Origin: Pseudomonas donghuensis
Lineage (GTDB): Bacteria; Pseudomonadota; Gammaproteobacteria; Pseudomonadales; Pseudomonadaceae
Length of the DNA stretch: 63,177 bases
Direction of reading: 5' to 3'
NCBI RefSeq assembly: GCF_000259195.1
Contig: NZ_JH650757.1
Coordinates: forward strand, 415,086 to 478,262
Of the stretch, positions 46,965 through 56,203 are shown piece by piece; within the stretch, counting starts at the first letter, position 1, and the number at the start of each line of letters is the position of its first letter. The translations under genes and the position numbers were made by a program. The notes under the pieces were generated by a model. It saw only the letters and a program-made list of their open reading frames with translations, had not been told where the DNA came from and searched no databases.

Positions 46965-47715
46965 ATTGATCATTCTGGCTGCGTTGTTCAGCCCCCTGGC
47001 CCTGGCCGATGCCATTAGCGTGGCGAGCCATTCGGTGCTGCGCTTGCCGAACAAGTCCAGCGTCGTGCATTTGCAGCGCCTGGAGGTTGCGGATTCCGCC
47101 ACGTTGTTGCTGCCAGCCAGCCTGGTCGACTTCAAAATCGATGAGTTGCACCTGGGGCATGACGCGCGGATTGCCATCGTGCCGGCCGACACCACCTTGC
47201 AGATCGAGGTGAGCCGGGCCAGTTTGGGCGAGGGTAGCCAGATTGTCGCCCATGGTGCGCCGGGGACCTATGAAAAGGCGGCGAAGGCTGGGCGCAACCT
47301 GGCGTTGCAGTTGCATGAACTGCAGGCCTCGACGCTGGCCATTGATGCCCGTGGCGGGGCCGGTGCTCCGGGATACGTCGGGCTCGATGGCGCCAACGGC
47401 AAGCCGGGAGGTTGCACCTGGGGCCAGGCCAGCCGCGGGGCCAATGGCGACAATGGCGGCAATGGCCATGACGGCGCGCCTGGTGGCCGGGTACGGCTGG
47501 CGCTGCCGGCGGATTTCCCGGCCGAGCGCATCGTGGTTCAGGTCGATGGCGGCGCGCCAGGTGTAGCAGGGGCCGCCGGCAAGCCGGGGGCCGGTGGCGC
47601 GAGCAAGGGCTGCCTGGTTTACAGCACCGCTGGCGGTGCCGCGGGCAAGCCGGGTGTGGCAGGCCAGCCAGGTTTGCCCGGGGCGGCTGGGGAGTTGATT
47701 CTGCAGCGCCTGTAA
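46957..47715 (+). CDS. Exported collagen-like protein
   Basis: A 252-residue secreted protein. The start at 46957 follows AAGGAAG and gives a signal peptide (MRKLIILAALFSPLALADA). An N-terminal domain (about 20-130) is beta-rich. Three Gly-x-y stretches follow, for example PGYVGLDGANGKPGG, GANGDNGGNGHDGAPGG and PGVAGAAGKPGAGG, resembling collagen, interrupted by a beta segment. Two Cys lie within the repeats. A surface or matrix role is inferred only from composition. It overlaps the DUF1145 gene by eight bases. Confidence 0.85.
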   Translation: MRKLIILAALFSPLALADAISVASHSVLRLPNKSSVVHLQRLEVADSATLLLPASLVDFKIDELHLGHDARIAIVPADTTLQIEVSRASLGEGSQIVAHGAPGTYEKAAKAGRNLALQLHELQASTLAIDARGGAGAPGYVGLDGANGKPGGCTWGQASRGANGDNGGNGHDGAPGGRVRLALPADFPAERIVVQVDGGAPGVAGAAGKPGAGGASKGCLVYSTAGGAAGKPGVAGQPGLPGAAGELILQRL

Positions 47716-47730
47716 AAATACACGCCGACC

Positions 47731-47760
47731 CTGTGGGAGCCGGCCTTGCCGGCGATGGGC
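47731..47760. repeat. Single REP element (GTGGGAGCCGGC class)
   Basis: ctgtgggagccggccttgcc then ggcgatgggc is the close relative of the arm at 59306-59331. It lies between two converging genes. Confidence 0.7.
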
Positions 47761-47786
47761 TGCGTAGCAGCCCCCCAGGCTTCAAT

Positions 47787-48245
47787 TCACCACAACACTC
47801 CACCCGACAACACCACTGCGATCCCCAGCATCAGGTTGATCCCGACCATCCGGCGAATCCTCGCCATGACCGCCGCGCCCGCAGGCCAGTCTTCGGCCTG
47901 CACCGCCTTGCGCAGTTCCGGGTACAGCAACGACTGGATACGAAAGAACAGGGCGAACATCGCAATCGCGCCACCGATCATCACCTGAACATGCCGCGGT
48001 GTCGTCTCGAAGCTGGCAAAACGGGTATTGATCATGATCACACCGCTGATCGCCAGCACCGCGATCGCGATCCACACCCACACGAAAAAACGCTGAAACA
48101 CTTCCACCCACAGGCGCAGACGAGCGGGGCCATCCAGGGCTGCAACCGCCGCAGGGCGCAGGATCAGCCAGGCAAAGAACATCCCCCCGACCCACACCAG
48201 GGCGGCCAGAACATGCAGGCTATAAGGAAGGGCAAAGATGGGCAT
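47787..48245 (-). CDS. CopD-like inner-membrane protein
   Basis: A 152-residue protein with four hydrophobic helices and the opening MPIFALPYSLHVLAALVWVGGMFFAWL, which fits the CopD/DUF2269-type family; His13 of this helix could bind haem or metal. The start at 48245 with GGAGATCCCC upstream is preferred over an upstream in-frame ATG at 48266. The promoter faces dinG. Function not certain. Confidence 0.85.
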   Translation of the reverse strand: MPIFALPYSLHVLAALVWVGGMFFAWLILRPAAVAALDGPARLRLWVEVFQRFFVWVWIAIAVLAISGVIMINTRFASFETTPRHVQVMIGGAIAMFALFFRIQSLLYPELRKAVQAEDWPAGAAVMARIRRMVGINLMLGIAVVLSGGVLW

Positions 48246-48341
48246 GGGGATCTCCATTCGGCGCAAAGGGCAATAGCGGGGTATGATAGCGACCCAACCG
48301 AAACACTGAAAATTTATCCAGCCCTTCGGGCGCCCGACACC

Positions 48342-50486
48342 ATGATCAGCAACGAACTCAAAACCACGATTCAGGGCGCCTATTCGCGTTTTCTAGAAGC
48401 CAAGAGCCTCAAGCCCCGCTATGGCCAGCGCCTGATGATTGCCGAAGTGGCCAAGGTGCTCGGCGATATCGACTGCGACGACGAAGGTCGGCGCGTCGGT
48501 GAACCGGCTGTGGTCGCGGTCGAGGCCGGCACCGGTACCGGCAAGACGGTGGCCTATAGCCTGGCCTCGATTCCTGCGGCCAAGGCGGCCGGCAAGCGCC
48601 TGGTAATCGCCACCGCCACGGTTGCCCTGCAGGAGCAGATCGTCTTCAAGGACCTGCCCGACCTGATGCGCAACAGCGGCCTGAATTTCAGCTTCGCCCT
48701 GGCCAAGGGCCGGGGCCGCTACCTGTGCCTGTCGAAACTCGACCTGCTGCTGCAGGAAGGCCAGGCACAGTCGGCCACTGCCCAGCTATTCGAAGAAGAA
48801 GGCTTCAAGATCGAAGTCGATGAGGCCAGCCAGAAGCTGTTCACCAGCATGATCGAGAAGCTCGCCGGCAACCGCTGGGATGGCGACCGTGACAGCTGGC
48901 CCCAGGCCCTGGAAGACCAGGACTGGGCGCGCCTGACCACCGACCATAGCCAGTGCACCGGCCGCCATTGCCCGAACTTCCAGCAGTGCACCTTCTACAA
49001 GGCCCGCGAAGGCATGGGCAAGGTCGATGTGATCGTCACCAACCATGACATGGTCCTGGCTGACCTGGCCCTGGGCGGCGGCGCCGTGCTGCCGGACCCG
49101 CGCGACACCATTTATGTGTTCGACGAAGGCCACCACCTGCCCGACAAGGCCATCGGCCACTTCGCCCACTACACCCGTTTGCGCTCGACCGCCGACTGGC
49201 TCGAGCAAACCGCCAAGAACCTGACCAAACTGCTGGCCCAGCATCCACTGCCCGGCGACCTGGGCAAACTGATCGAGCAGGTGCCGGAGCTGGCCCGCGA
49301 GATCAAGGCCCAGCAACAGTTCATGTTCAGTGCCTGCGAGCAGGTCGCCGATTTCCGCCCCGGCGAAGACATGGAAGGCCGCGAGCGGCCCCGTCATCGC
49401 TTCGAAGGCGGGGTGGTCCCCGAGCACATGCGCGAGATGGGCATCGAGCTGAAAAAGGGGTTCTCGCGCCTCAACGACCTGTTCACCCGCCTGACCGAGC
49501 TGCTCAAGGAAGGCATGGACGGCGAAGTCAACATCGGCATCGCCAGCCATCAGGCCGAGGAGTGGTACCCGTTGTTCGGCAGCCTGTTGATGCGTGCCCA
49601 GGGCAACTGGGAACTGTGGACCGCCTTCACCGCCGAGGACCCGGAAGACAGCCCGCCCATGGCCCGCTGGTTGACCCTGGCGGAAAGCGGCGCGCTGTTC
49701 GACATCGAGGTCAATGCCAGCCCGATCCTCGCCGCCGAAATGCTCCGGCGCAACCTGTGGAGCGTCGCCCATGGCGCCCTGGTGACCTCGGCCACCCTCA
49801 CTGCGCTGGGCAAGTTCGATCGTTTCCGCATGCGTGCCGGGCTGCCCAAGACTGCGGTCACCAGCGTCGTGCCAAGCCCCTTCCACCACACCGATGCCGG
49901 CGTGCTGCGGGTGCCGGACCTGCGCGCCGACCCGCGCGATGCCGCCGCCCACACTGCGGCGATCATCCGCGACCTGCCGGAGCTGGTGGAAGGTTCGCGC
50001 GGTTCGCTGGTGCTGTTTTCTTCGCGCAAGCAGATGCAGGACGTGTTCGACGGCCTGGACCGCGACTGGCGCAAGCAGGTGTTCATCCAGGGCAACCTGT
50101 CCAAGCAGGAAACCCTCAACAAGCACAAGGCGCGGGTCGATGGCGGTGATTCCAGCGTGCTGTTCGGCCTGGCCAGTTTCGCCGAAGGCGTCGACCTGCC
50201 GGGCGCCTATTGCGAGCACGTGGTGATTGCCAAGATTCCGTTCGCGGTGCCGGATGATCCGGTCGAGGCAGCCCTGGCCGAATGGATCGAGGCCCGGGGC
50301 GGCAATCCGTTCATGGAAATCGCCGTGCCGGATGCCTCGCTGCGGCTGATCCAGGCCTGCGGGCGCCTGCTGCGCACCGAAGAGGATCGCGGCACCATCA
50401 CCCTGCTTGATCGGCGCGTGGTCACCCAGCGCTACGGCAAGGCTATTCTCAATGCGTTGCCACCGTTTCGCAGAGAAATTTCCTGA
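48342..50486 (+). CDS. dinG: ATP-dependent DNA helicase DinG
   Basis: XPD-like 5'-3' helicase of 714 residues that unwinds D-loops and R-loops. The start at 48342 follows a CAT-flanked leader; the long upstream frame is not family-like. Walker A is EAGTGTGKTV (61-70). The [4Fe-4S] cluster cysteines are Cys129, Cys205, Cys210 and Cys216. The DEGH box is at 261-264 and helicase motifs III-VI follow (VTSATLTALG, GLASFAEGVDLPG, QACGRLLRTEED). Normal length. Confidence 0.95.
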   Translation: MISNELKTTIQGAYSRFLEAKSLKPRYGQRLMIAEVAKVLGDIDCDDEGRRVGEPAVVAVEAGTGTGKTVAYSLASIPAAKAAGKRLVIATATVALQEQIVFKDLPDLMRNSGLNFSFALAKGRGRYLCLSKLDLLLQEGQAQSATAQLFEEEGFKIEVDEASQKLFTSMIEKLAGNRWDGDRDSWPQALEDQDWARLTTDHSQCTGRHCPNFQQCTFYKAREGMGKVDVIVTNHDMVLADLALGGGAVLPDPRDTIYVFDEGHHLPDKAIGHFAHYTRLRSTADWLEQTAKNLTKLLAQHPLPGDLGKLIEQVPELAREIKAQQQFMFSACEQVADFRPGEDMEGRERPRHRFEGGVVPEHMREMGIELKKGFSRLNDLFTRLTELLKEGMDGEVNIGIASHQAEEWYPLFGSLLMRAQGNWELWTAFTAEDPEDSPPMARWLTLAESGALFDIEVNASPILAAEMLRRNLWSVAHGALVTSATLTALGKFDRFRMRAGLPKTAVTSVVPSPFHHTDAGVLRVPDLRADPRDAAAHTAAIIRDLPELVEGSRGSLVLFSSRKQMQDVFDGLDRDWRKQVFIQGNLSKQETLNKHKARVDGGDSSVLFGLASFAEGVDLPGAYCEHVVIAKIPFAVPDDPVEAALAEWIEARGGNPFMEIAVPDASLRLIQACGRLLRTEEDRGTITLLDRRVVTQRYGKAILNALPPFRREIS

Positions 50487-50565
50487 AACCCGGAGCGCAA
50501 TGCTCCGGGCGTTGTCTATCACTCAGTTCAAGGCCCTATGGGCCCTCAAGGAGAGCTCCAGCCCT

Positions 50566-52824
50566 ATGATTCGCCGTACCTTGCCTGCCGTATTCGCACT
50601 GTTGTTCAGCACGCCGCTGCTGGCCGGGCAACAGACGCTGTTCAGCTTCGTTCGCCCGGCCGCGGTGGTCAATGTGGTGACCGAAGATGCCAGCCTGCCG
50701 CAGTACAACGCAGAGCAGACGGCCGAGGGCGAGGTGCTGCGCCGGGTGGTGTTCAACCCGGTGCAACAGCCCAAACTGCGCCTGACTCCGCAGTCCGGTG
50801 CCTGGGACTGGTCCAGTGCCACGGCCATGACCTTGCGTCTGCAAAGCGCCATGGACTGGGCGCTGACCGTCGATGTGACGGTACAGAGCAGCGATGGCAA
50901 GACCCTCACCAGCCGCATCGACCTGCCGGCGGGCCCGGCGCAAACCGTCTATGTGCCGCTCAAGGCCAGCTCGCCCCTGAGCCAGGGCATGCGTGCCGGG
51001 CCGCCGATGCCCTGGGTGCATGAGGGCCAGCGGGTGTTGCTGACCAGCAGCGCCGGCGAGGTCGACCTCAAGCAGGTGGTATCGGTGACCTTGTCGATGA
51101 ACAAGCCCAATGTCGCCCAGAGCATCCTTATCGAGCGCGTCGGCACTCAGGATGACGACCAGTTGCAGAAGGCCGTGTACTCCGGCTTGATCGATGGCTA
51201 TGGCCAGTCCACCCGCGGCCGCTGGCCGGAGAAGATTGTCAGCGACGATCAGCTCAAGGCCGCCGCCAGCCGTGAGCAGCAGCAGCTCAAGGGCTGGCTG
51301 GGCGAGCGCAGCAAGCTCAAGCTGGACAAGTTCGGCGGCATCAACGAGGGGCCGGCGTTCGAGGCCAAGGGCTTCTTCCGTACTGAAAAACGCGAGGGCC
51401 GCTGGTACCTGGTGACGCCGCAAGGGCACCCGTTCTACTCCCTGGGCGTCAACACCGTGGCCGCCGACGGCGGTCGCACCTACGTCGCCGGGCGCGAAGC
51501 CATGTTCAGCGCACTGCCGCAACCGGGTGAAGCGCTGGCGCAGTTCTACGGCGAGGGCAACAACAACGACGGCAACGGCTCGGCCCGTGGCCGCAATTTC
51601 AACCAGGGGCGCTGGTTCGACTTCTATGCCGCCAATATCGAGCGCAGCCATGGCACACCGTGCACGCCGATGGCAGCCAGCGACAAGGCCCCGGCGGTTG
51701 AATGCCCGGTAGCCAGCTTCGACAAGCAACGCTGGCAGGGGCATACCCTCGATCGCCTGCAGGCCTGGGGCTTCAATACCCTGGGCAACTGGAGCGAGCC
51801 GACGCTGGGCCAGGCCAGCCGCATGCCCTACACCTTGCCGCTGTCGATCGTCGGTGACTACGCCAGTATCAGCACCGGCATGGACTGGTGGGGCGGCATG
51901 CCCGACCCGTTCGACCCACGCTTTGCCATGGCCACCGAGCGTGCGGTGGCGATTGCCGCCCGCGACCACCGCGACGACCCTTGGCTGATCGGTTATTTCG
52001 CCGACAACGAACTGGCCTGGGCCGCCCCCGGGGATGACCCCAAGGCCCGTTACGCCCTGGCCTATGGCACTTTGCGCCTGACTACCGACGTGCCGGCCAA
52101 GCGCGCCTTCCTCAAGCAGCTGCGCGACAAATACCGCAACCAGGCTGGCCTGTCCAAGGCCTGGGGCATTGACTTGCCGGCCTGGGAGCTGATGGAAGAC
52201 CCAGGCTTCGAACCGCCGCTGCCAAGCCCTGAGCACCCGGAGATCGAGGCCGACTTCAAGTACTTCCAGAAGGTCTTCGCCGAAACCTATTTCAAGACCA
52301 TTGCAGACTCGCTGAAATGGCATGCGCCCAATCACCTGTTGCTCGGTGGCCGCTATGCCGTGAGCACCCCGGAAGCGGTCGCCGCTTGTGCCGAGTACTG
52401 CGACGTCATCAGCTTCAACTTCTACACGCCCAAACCGCAGGACGGTTACGACTTCAGCCAGCTCAAGGCGCTGGACAAGCCGGTGCTGGTCTCCGAGTTC
52501 CAGTTCGGCTCCCGTGATCGCGGCCCGTTCTGGCCGGGGCCGATGGAAGTGGCCAAGGAAGAAGGCAGGGCGCCAGCCTATGCCGGCTTCGTCAAGGCCG
52601 CTGTGGATGAGCCGTCGATCGTCGGCGTGCACTGGTTCCAATACCTCGACCAGCCGGCCAGCGGGCGTCTGCTCGATGGCGAGAATGGTCACTTCGGCCT
52701 GGTGGGCATTACCGATGTGCCGTTCCAGGGCTTTGTCGACGGTGTGCGCAAAAGCAACCTGCAGGCTCAGGAGCAGATCGGTAAAACCTTCGTCGCCACG
52801 CAGAAAACGCCCAAGGCCCCCTGA
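50566..52824 (+). CDS. Exported GH50-like (agarase-type) glycoside hydrolase
   Basis: A 752-residue secreted enzyme. Signal peptide at 1-20. An N-terminal beta-sandwich domain (about 25-200) precedes a TIM barrel (about 255-740). Two acidic catalytic positions fit a clan GH-A retaining enzyme: Asn481-Glu482 as acid/base in YFADNELAW and Glu644 as nucleophile in VLVSEFQFGSR. The closest family by pattern is GH50 (beta-agarases). Agar is unlikely as food here; a beta-galactoside-type polysaccharide is possible. A Shine-Dalgarno AAGGAG lies 12 bases upstream of the ATG. Confidence 0.82.
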   Translation: MIRRTLPAVFALLFSTPLLAGQQTLFSFVRPAAVVNVVTEDASLPQYNAEQTAEGEVLRRVVFNPVQQPKLRLTPQSGAWDWSSATAMTLRLQSAMDWALTVDVTVQSSDGKTLTSRIDLPAGPAQTVYVPLKASSPLSQGMRAGPPMPWVHEGQRVLLTSSAGEVDLKQVVSVTLSMNKPNVAQSILIERVGTQDDDQLQKAVYSGLIDGYGQSTRGRWPEKIVSDDQLKAAASREQQQLKGWLGERSKLKLDKFGGINEGPAFEAKGFFRTEKREGRWYLVTPQGHPFYSLGVNTVAADGGRTYVAGREAMFSALPQPGEALAQFYGEGNNNDGNGSARGRNFNQGRWFDFYAANIERSHGTPCTPMAASDKAPAVECPVASFDKQRWQGHTLDRLQAWGFNTLGNWSEPTLGQASRMPYTLPLSIVGDYASISTGMDWWGGMPDPFDPRFAMATERAVAIAARDHRDDPWLIGYFADNELAWAAPGDDPKARYALAYGTLRLTTDVPAKRAFLKQLRDKYRNQAGLSKAWGIDLPAWELMEDPGFEPPLPSPEHPEIEADFKYFQKVFAETYFKTIADSLKWHAPNHLLLGGRYAVSTPEAVAACAEYCDVISFNFYTPKPQDGYDFSQLKALDKPVLVSEFQFGSRDRGPFWPGPMEVAKEEGRAPAYAGFVKAAVDEPSIVGVHWFQYLDQPASGRLLDGENGHFGLVGITDVPFQGFVDGVRKSNLQAQEQIGKTFVATQKTPKAP

Positions 52825-52931
52825 CAGCAGCCGTCTGGCGTGGACCGCCCGGCTTCTGTCTGTTCCCAAATCGTGCGCAGACTGAAACAATGCACACCCT
52901 ATTGAGAAGCCGGTTTTGCGGGAGTTGCTGG

Positions 52932-54077
52932 GTGCAGATTCAGGGTCATTACGAGCTTAAGTTCGAAGCAGTGCGTGAAGCCTTTGCGGCGCTGTTCGAC
53001 GATCCTCAGGAGCGTGGCGCAGCGCTGTGCATCCAGGTCGGTGGCGAGACCGTCATCGACCTCTGGGCCGGTAGCGCCGACAAGGACGGGGCCGAGGCCT
53101 GGCACAGCGACACCATCGCCAACCTGTTTTCCTGCACCAAGATGTTCACCGCCGTGACGGCCCTGCAGTTGGTCGGCGAGGGCAAGCTGGCCCTGGACGC
53201 GCCTGTGGCGCGTTACTGGCCGGAATTCGCCCAGGCCGACAAGCAATCGATCACCCTGCGCCAGTTGCTCAGCCATCGCGCCGGCGTACCGGCCTTGCGC
53301 GAGTTGATGCCGGCCGAAGCCTTCTATGACTGGCAAACCATGGTCCAGGCGCTGGCTGGCGAATCACCCTGGTGGACGCCCGGCACCGCCCACGGTTATG
53401 CGGCCATCACCTTTGGCTGGTTGATCGGCGAGTTGATCCGCCGGGCAGATGGCCGCGAGCCAGGCGAGTCGATCGTCGCGCGCACCGCCAGGCCGCTGGG
53501 TCTGGACTTTCATATCGGCCTGGCCGAAGAAGAATTCCATCGAGTCGCGCACATCGCCCGCGGCAAAGGCAACATGGGCGATGAAGCGGCCCAGCGCCTG
53601 CTCCAGGTAACCCTGCGTGAGCCACAGGCCCTGTCGACCCGGGCCTTCACCAACCCGCCAGGCATGCTCACCAGTACCAACAAGCCAGAGTGGCGCCGGA
53701 TGCAGCAACCGGCGGCCAATGGCCATGGCAATGCCCGCAGCCTTGCCGGTTTCTATGCTGGCCTGCTGGATGGCAGCCTGCTGGAGTCGGAACTGCTGGA
53801 TGAACTGACGCGGGAGCACAGCCTCGGCCAGGACCGCACCTTGTTGACCCAGACCCGTTTTGGCCTGGGCTGTATGCTCGATCAGCCACGCGTGGCAAAC
53901 GCTACCTTTGGTCTGGGCGCGCGCGCCTTCGGCCATCCGGGGGCGGGCGGCTCGGTGGGCTTTGCCGACCCGGAACATGATGTTTCCTTTGGTTTTGTTA
54001 CCAATACCCTGGGCCCTTATGTGCTCATGGACCCTCGGGCGCAGAAGCTGGTGCGGGTATTGGCCAGCTGCCTTTGA
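52932..54077 (+). CDS. Serine esterase/beta-lactamase-class C-like hydrolase
   Basis: A 381-residue EstB-like hydrolase. The start is the GTG at 52932, since GGGAG lies seven bases upstream and the protein then starts MQIQGHYELKFEAVREAF as in the P. fluorescens esterase of this class; the ATG at 52890 adds an unlike leader. The nucleophile and base are SCTK (about 67-70) and the Tyr in GYAAITFG; HPGAGGS is the third motif. No signal peptide is seen. It likely hydrolyses esters; beta-lactamase activity is not implied. Confidence 0.9.
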   Translation: MQIQGHYELKFEAVREAFAALFDDPQERGAALCIQVGGETVIDLWAGSADKDGAEAWHSDTIANLFSCTKMFTAVTALQLVGEGKLALDAPVARYWPEFAQADKQSITLRQLLSHRAGVPALRELMPAEAFYDWQTMVQALAGESPWWTPGTAHGYAAITFGWLIGELIRRADGREPGESIVARTARPLGLDFHIGLAEEEFHRVAHIARGKGNMGDEAAQRLLQVTLREPQALSTRAFTNPPGMLTSTNKPEWRRMQQPAANGHGNARSLAGFYAGLLDGSLLESELLDELTREHSLGQDRTLLTQTRFGLGCMLDQPRVANATFGLGARAFGHPGAGGSVGFADPEHDVSFGFVTNTLGPYVLMDPRAQKLVRVLASCL

Positions 54078-54176
54078 TCGGTTGACCCCGGTGTGGCCTG
54101 AACCCTTTGGCTATTCTGAAATCCAAAGCCCTGCATTGCTGGGCCAAATTTCTTTCATTTTCATGGTGTATCGCTG

Positions 54177-55157
54177 ATGTCTTCGCATAAATCCTTAGCT
54201 CTCGCCCTGTGCCTGGCTGTCACCGGCTGCGCGCAGCATCCTCAGAAACACGGGGCCGCTGATGCCGGTTTCAACTGGTGGCCATTTGGCTCGGACCAGG
54301 TCGTCGACAAGGAAGTTAAGGACGTGGTAACTGAAAAAGTGGCCAAGGCCGACGCCAAGTCGGACAGCGCCAGCCGCTGGTGGTGGCCGTTTGGCGAGAA
54401 CGACAAGAGCAAGGTCGCTGCCGTGCCGAAAATCGACCGCAAGGCGACCCAGGCCTGGCTGGACAGTTACGAGCCGAAGCTGCGCGAAGCCATCAAGGAC
54501 AGCAAGTTCGAAGTCGAACGCCGTGAAGACGTGTTGGTCGTGACAGTGCCGGTCGACAGCTCCTACAACCCGGACCGTCCGGCCATGCTCCTGCCGGTCA
54601 CCCTTGGCCCGATCACCCGTGTGGCCAAGGCCATCGAGACCGACAAGCAGACCGCAGTGCTGGTCCTCGGCCATGCCGATAGCAGTGGGGTCGCGGCAGC
54701 CAATACCAAGCTCAGCCAGGAGCGCGCCCAGTCGGTGGCCGCCATTTTCCGTCTCAGCGGCCTGGAACGTGATCGCCTGATGCTGCGTGGCATGGGCTCG
54801 CAAATGCCGCGCGCGGCCAACGACAGCCTCGAAGGCCGCTCGCTGAACCGCCGCGTCGAGCTGGTGCTGACGCCGCAGAACACCATGGTTGCCTTGCTGG
54901 CCAAGTACAAGCAGCCGACCCCGACCCCGGCCGAACTGGTTGCCGTGCAGGATGCCAAAGCCCCAGCCAAGGTCGCGGCTAAGCCGGCTGCCAAGCCTGC
55001 GGCCAAGGCCCCGGCGAAAAAAGCCACTGCAGCCAAGAAAGCCGCACCAGCCAAGACCGCGGCCAAGAAGCCTGTCGCCAAGCCAGCAGCGAAAAAGGCT
55101 GCGGCACCGGCGGCGAAAAAAGTCGCTGCCAACACCAGCCCTGCGAAGACCAACTGA
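54177..55157 (+). CDS. OmpA-family lipoprotein with AlgP-like Lys/Ala/Pro tail
   Basis: A 326-residue lipoprotein, signal with lipobox VTGC18. The linker holds two WWPFG motifs (FNWWPFGSD and RWWWPFGEN). An OmpA-like domain lies at about 90-245 (VLGHADSSGVAAANTKLSQERA; NRRVELVL). Residues about 257-326 are an AKPAAKAPAKKA-type repeat like that of the histone-like protein AlgP. No gene of this form is known to me elsewhere. It is expected at the outer membrane, tail in the periplasm. Confidence 0.88.
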   Translation: MSSHKSLALALCLAVTGCAQHPQKHGAADAGFNWWPFGSDQVVDKEVKDVVTEKVAKADAKSDSASRWWWPFGENDKSKVAAVPKIDRKATQAWLDSYEPKLREAIKDSKFEVERREDVLVVTVPVDSSYNPDRPAMLLPVTLGPITRVAKAIETDKQTAVLVLGHADSSGVAAANTKLSQERAQSVAAIFRLSGLERDRLMLRGMGSQMPRAANDSLEGRSLNRRVELVLTPQNTMVALLAKYKQPTPTPAELVAVQDAKAPAKVAAKPAAKPAAKAPAKKATAAKKAAPAKTAAKKPVAKPAAKKAAAPAAKKVAANTSPAKTN

Positions 55158-55175
55158 TCGTCAAGGAACGCAGTA

Positions 55176-55823
55176 ATGACCCAATCCCTGGCCGATATGC
55201 GCCGCGATTACACCCGTGATGGCCTGACCGAAGCCTTGGCTCCGGAGCAGCCGTTCGCGTTGTTTCGTCAGTGGTTCGATGACGCCCTGAAAACCGAGCA
55301 ACCGCCGGTGGAAGCCAATGCCATGACCCTGGCAACGGTGGATGGCGATGGTCGTCCGCATTGCCGGATCGTTTTGCTCAAAGGCCTGGATGAGCAAGGT
55401 TTTACCTTCTTCACCAACTATGAAAGCGCCAAGGGCCAGCAATTGCTGGTCAATCCCTTTGCGGCCATGACGTTCTTCTGGCCGGCGCTGGAGCGTCAGG
55501 TGCGCATCGAGGGCCGGGTGGTCAAGGTCAGCCAGCAGGAATCGGACGAGTACTATCAGGTGCGCCCGCTGGGCAGCCGCCTGGGGGCCTGGGCTTCTCC
55601 GCAGAGTCAGGTGATTGCCGACCGTGCCGAGCTCGAAGGCCTGGTAAAGGCCACCGAGCAGCGCTTTAGCGACAACCAGCCGCATTGCCCGGAGCACTGG
55701 GGCGGCTATCGCCTGTTGCCCGAGCGTATCGAGTTCTGGCAGGGGCGTGCCAGCCGCCTGCACGACCGCCTCAATTACCGCTTGCAGCAGGGCAACTGGC
55801 TGCGTGAGCGCCTCGCGCCTTAA
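55176..55823 (+). CDS. pdxH: Pyridoxamine 5'-phosphate oxidase
   Basis: FMN enzyme of 215 residues that makes pyridoxal 5'-phosphate from PNP/PMP. Family motifs present: [52 protein letters not shown], and the C-terminal [25 protein letters not shown] with the substrate-binding Arg/His. The ATG follows AAGGAACGCAG. It converges with and overlaps by four bases the small gene at 55820. Confidence 0.96.
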   Translation: MTQSLADMRRDYTRDGLTEALAPEQPFALFRQWFDDALKTEQPPVEANAMTLATVDGDGRPHCRIVLLKGLDEQGFTFFTNYESAKGQQLLVNPFAAMTFFWPALERQVRIEGRVVKVSQQESDEYYQVRPLGSRLGAWASPQSQVIADRAELEGLVKATEQRFSDNQPHCPEHWGGYRLLPERIEFWQGRASRLHDRLNYRLQQGNWLRERLAP

Positions 55824-56056
55824 TCGGCCTGGTAACCGGCGGCCTCGCGCTCCAGCCAGGCCGCCAGTTCACTGCGTTTGACCTTTTGCGCCTTGGCGCT
55901 GTCCAGACGTTGTAGCATGAAGACCTTCTTGCCTTCGTCTTCGCCTGCCAGTGACAAGGCCAGGTCACGGTCCATCCAGCGCTTGATGCGAACGTAGATC
56001 CACCAGTGGAAGTAAAGGCCTGCCACGGTGGTGATGACGACGATGAAGTAATCCAT
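55820..56056 (-). CDS. Small single-helix membrane protein
   Basis: A 78-residue protein with one N-terminal helix ([27 protein letters not shown]) and a soluble, Lys/Glu-rich C-terminus. The start at 56056 follows a moderate ribosome site. It overlaps the pdxH stop by four bases on the opposite strand. Conserved Pseudomonas genes of this type exist near pdxH; function unknown. Confidence 0.75.
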   Translation of the reverse strand: MDYFIVVITTVAGLYFHWWIYVRIKRWMDRDLALSLAGEDEGKKVFMLQRLDSAKAQKVKRSELAAWLEREAAGYQAD

Positions 56057-56203
56057 GTCTATCCTTGCGCTAGAAGTTTCTACAGGCTGCCCCGATAGAA
56101 CAGGCTGTACGGAAGCTGAATGGAAGCAATTTTACCGCGCATCTGTCGTGACAGTCGTCAATGCGCGGAGTCTAATGGGCATCTGTCTTACGGAGATCAT
56201 CCA

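Noticed and set aside
48786..52890. Long minus-strand frames (578 and 784 residues) opposite dinG and the GH50-like gene
   Set aside because: Both sit opposite well-marked genes and consist of low-complexity reverse-frame sequence.
54960..55157. Lys/Ala/Pro repeat as a separate AlgP gene
   Set aside because: The repeat is in frame with, and continuous from, the OmpA lipoprotein; no separate start or ribosome site is seen.
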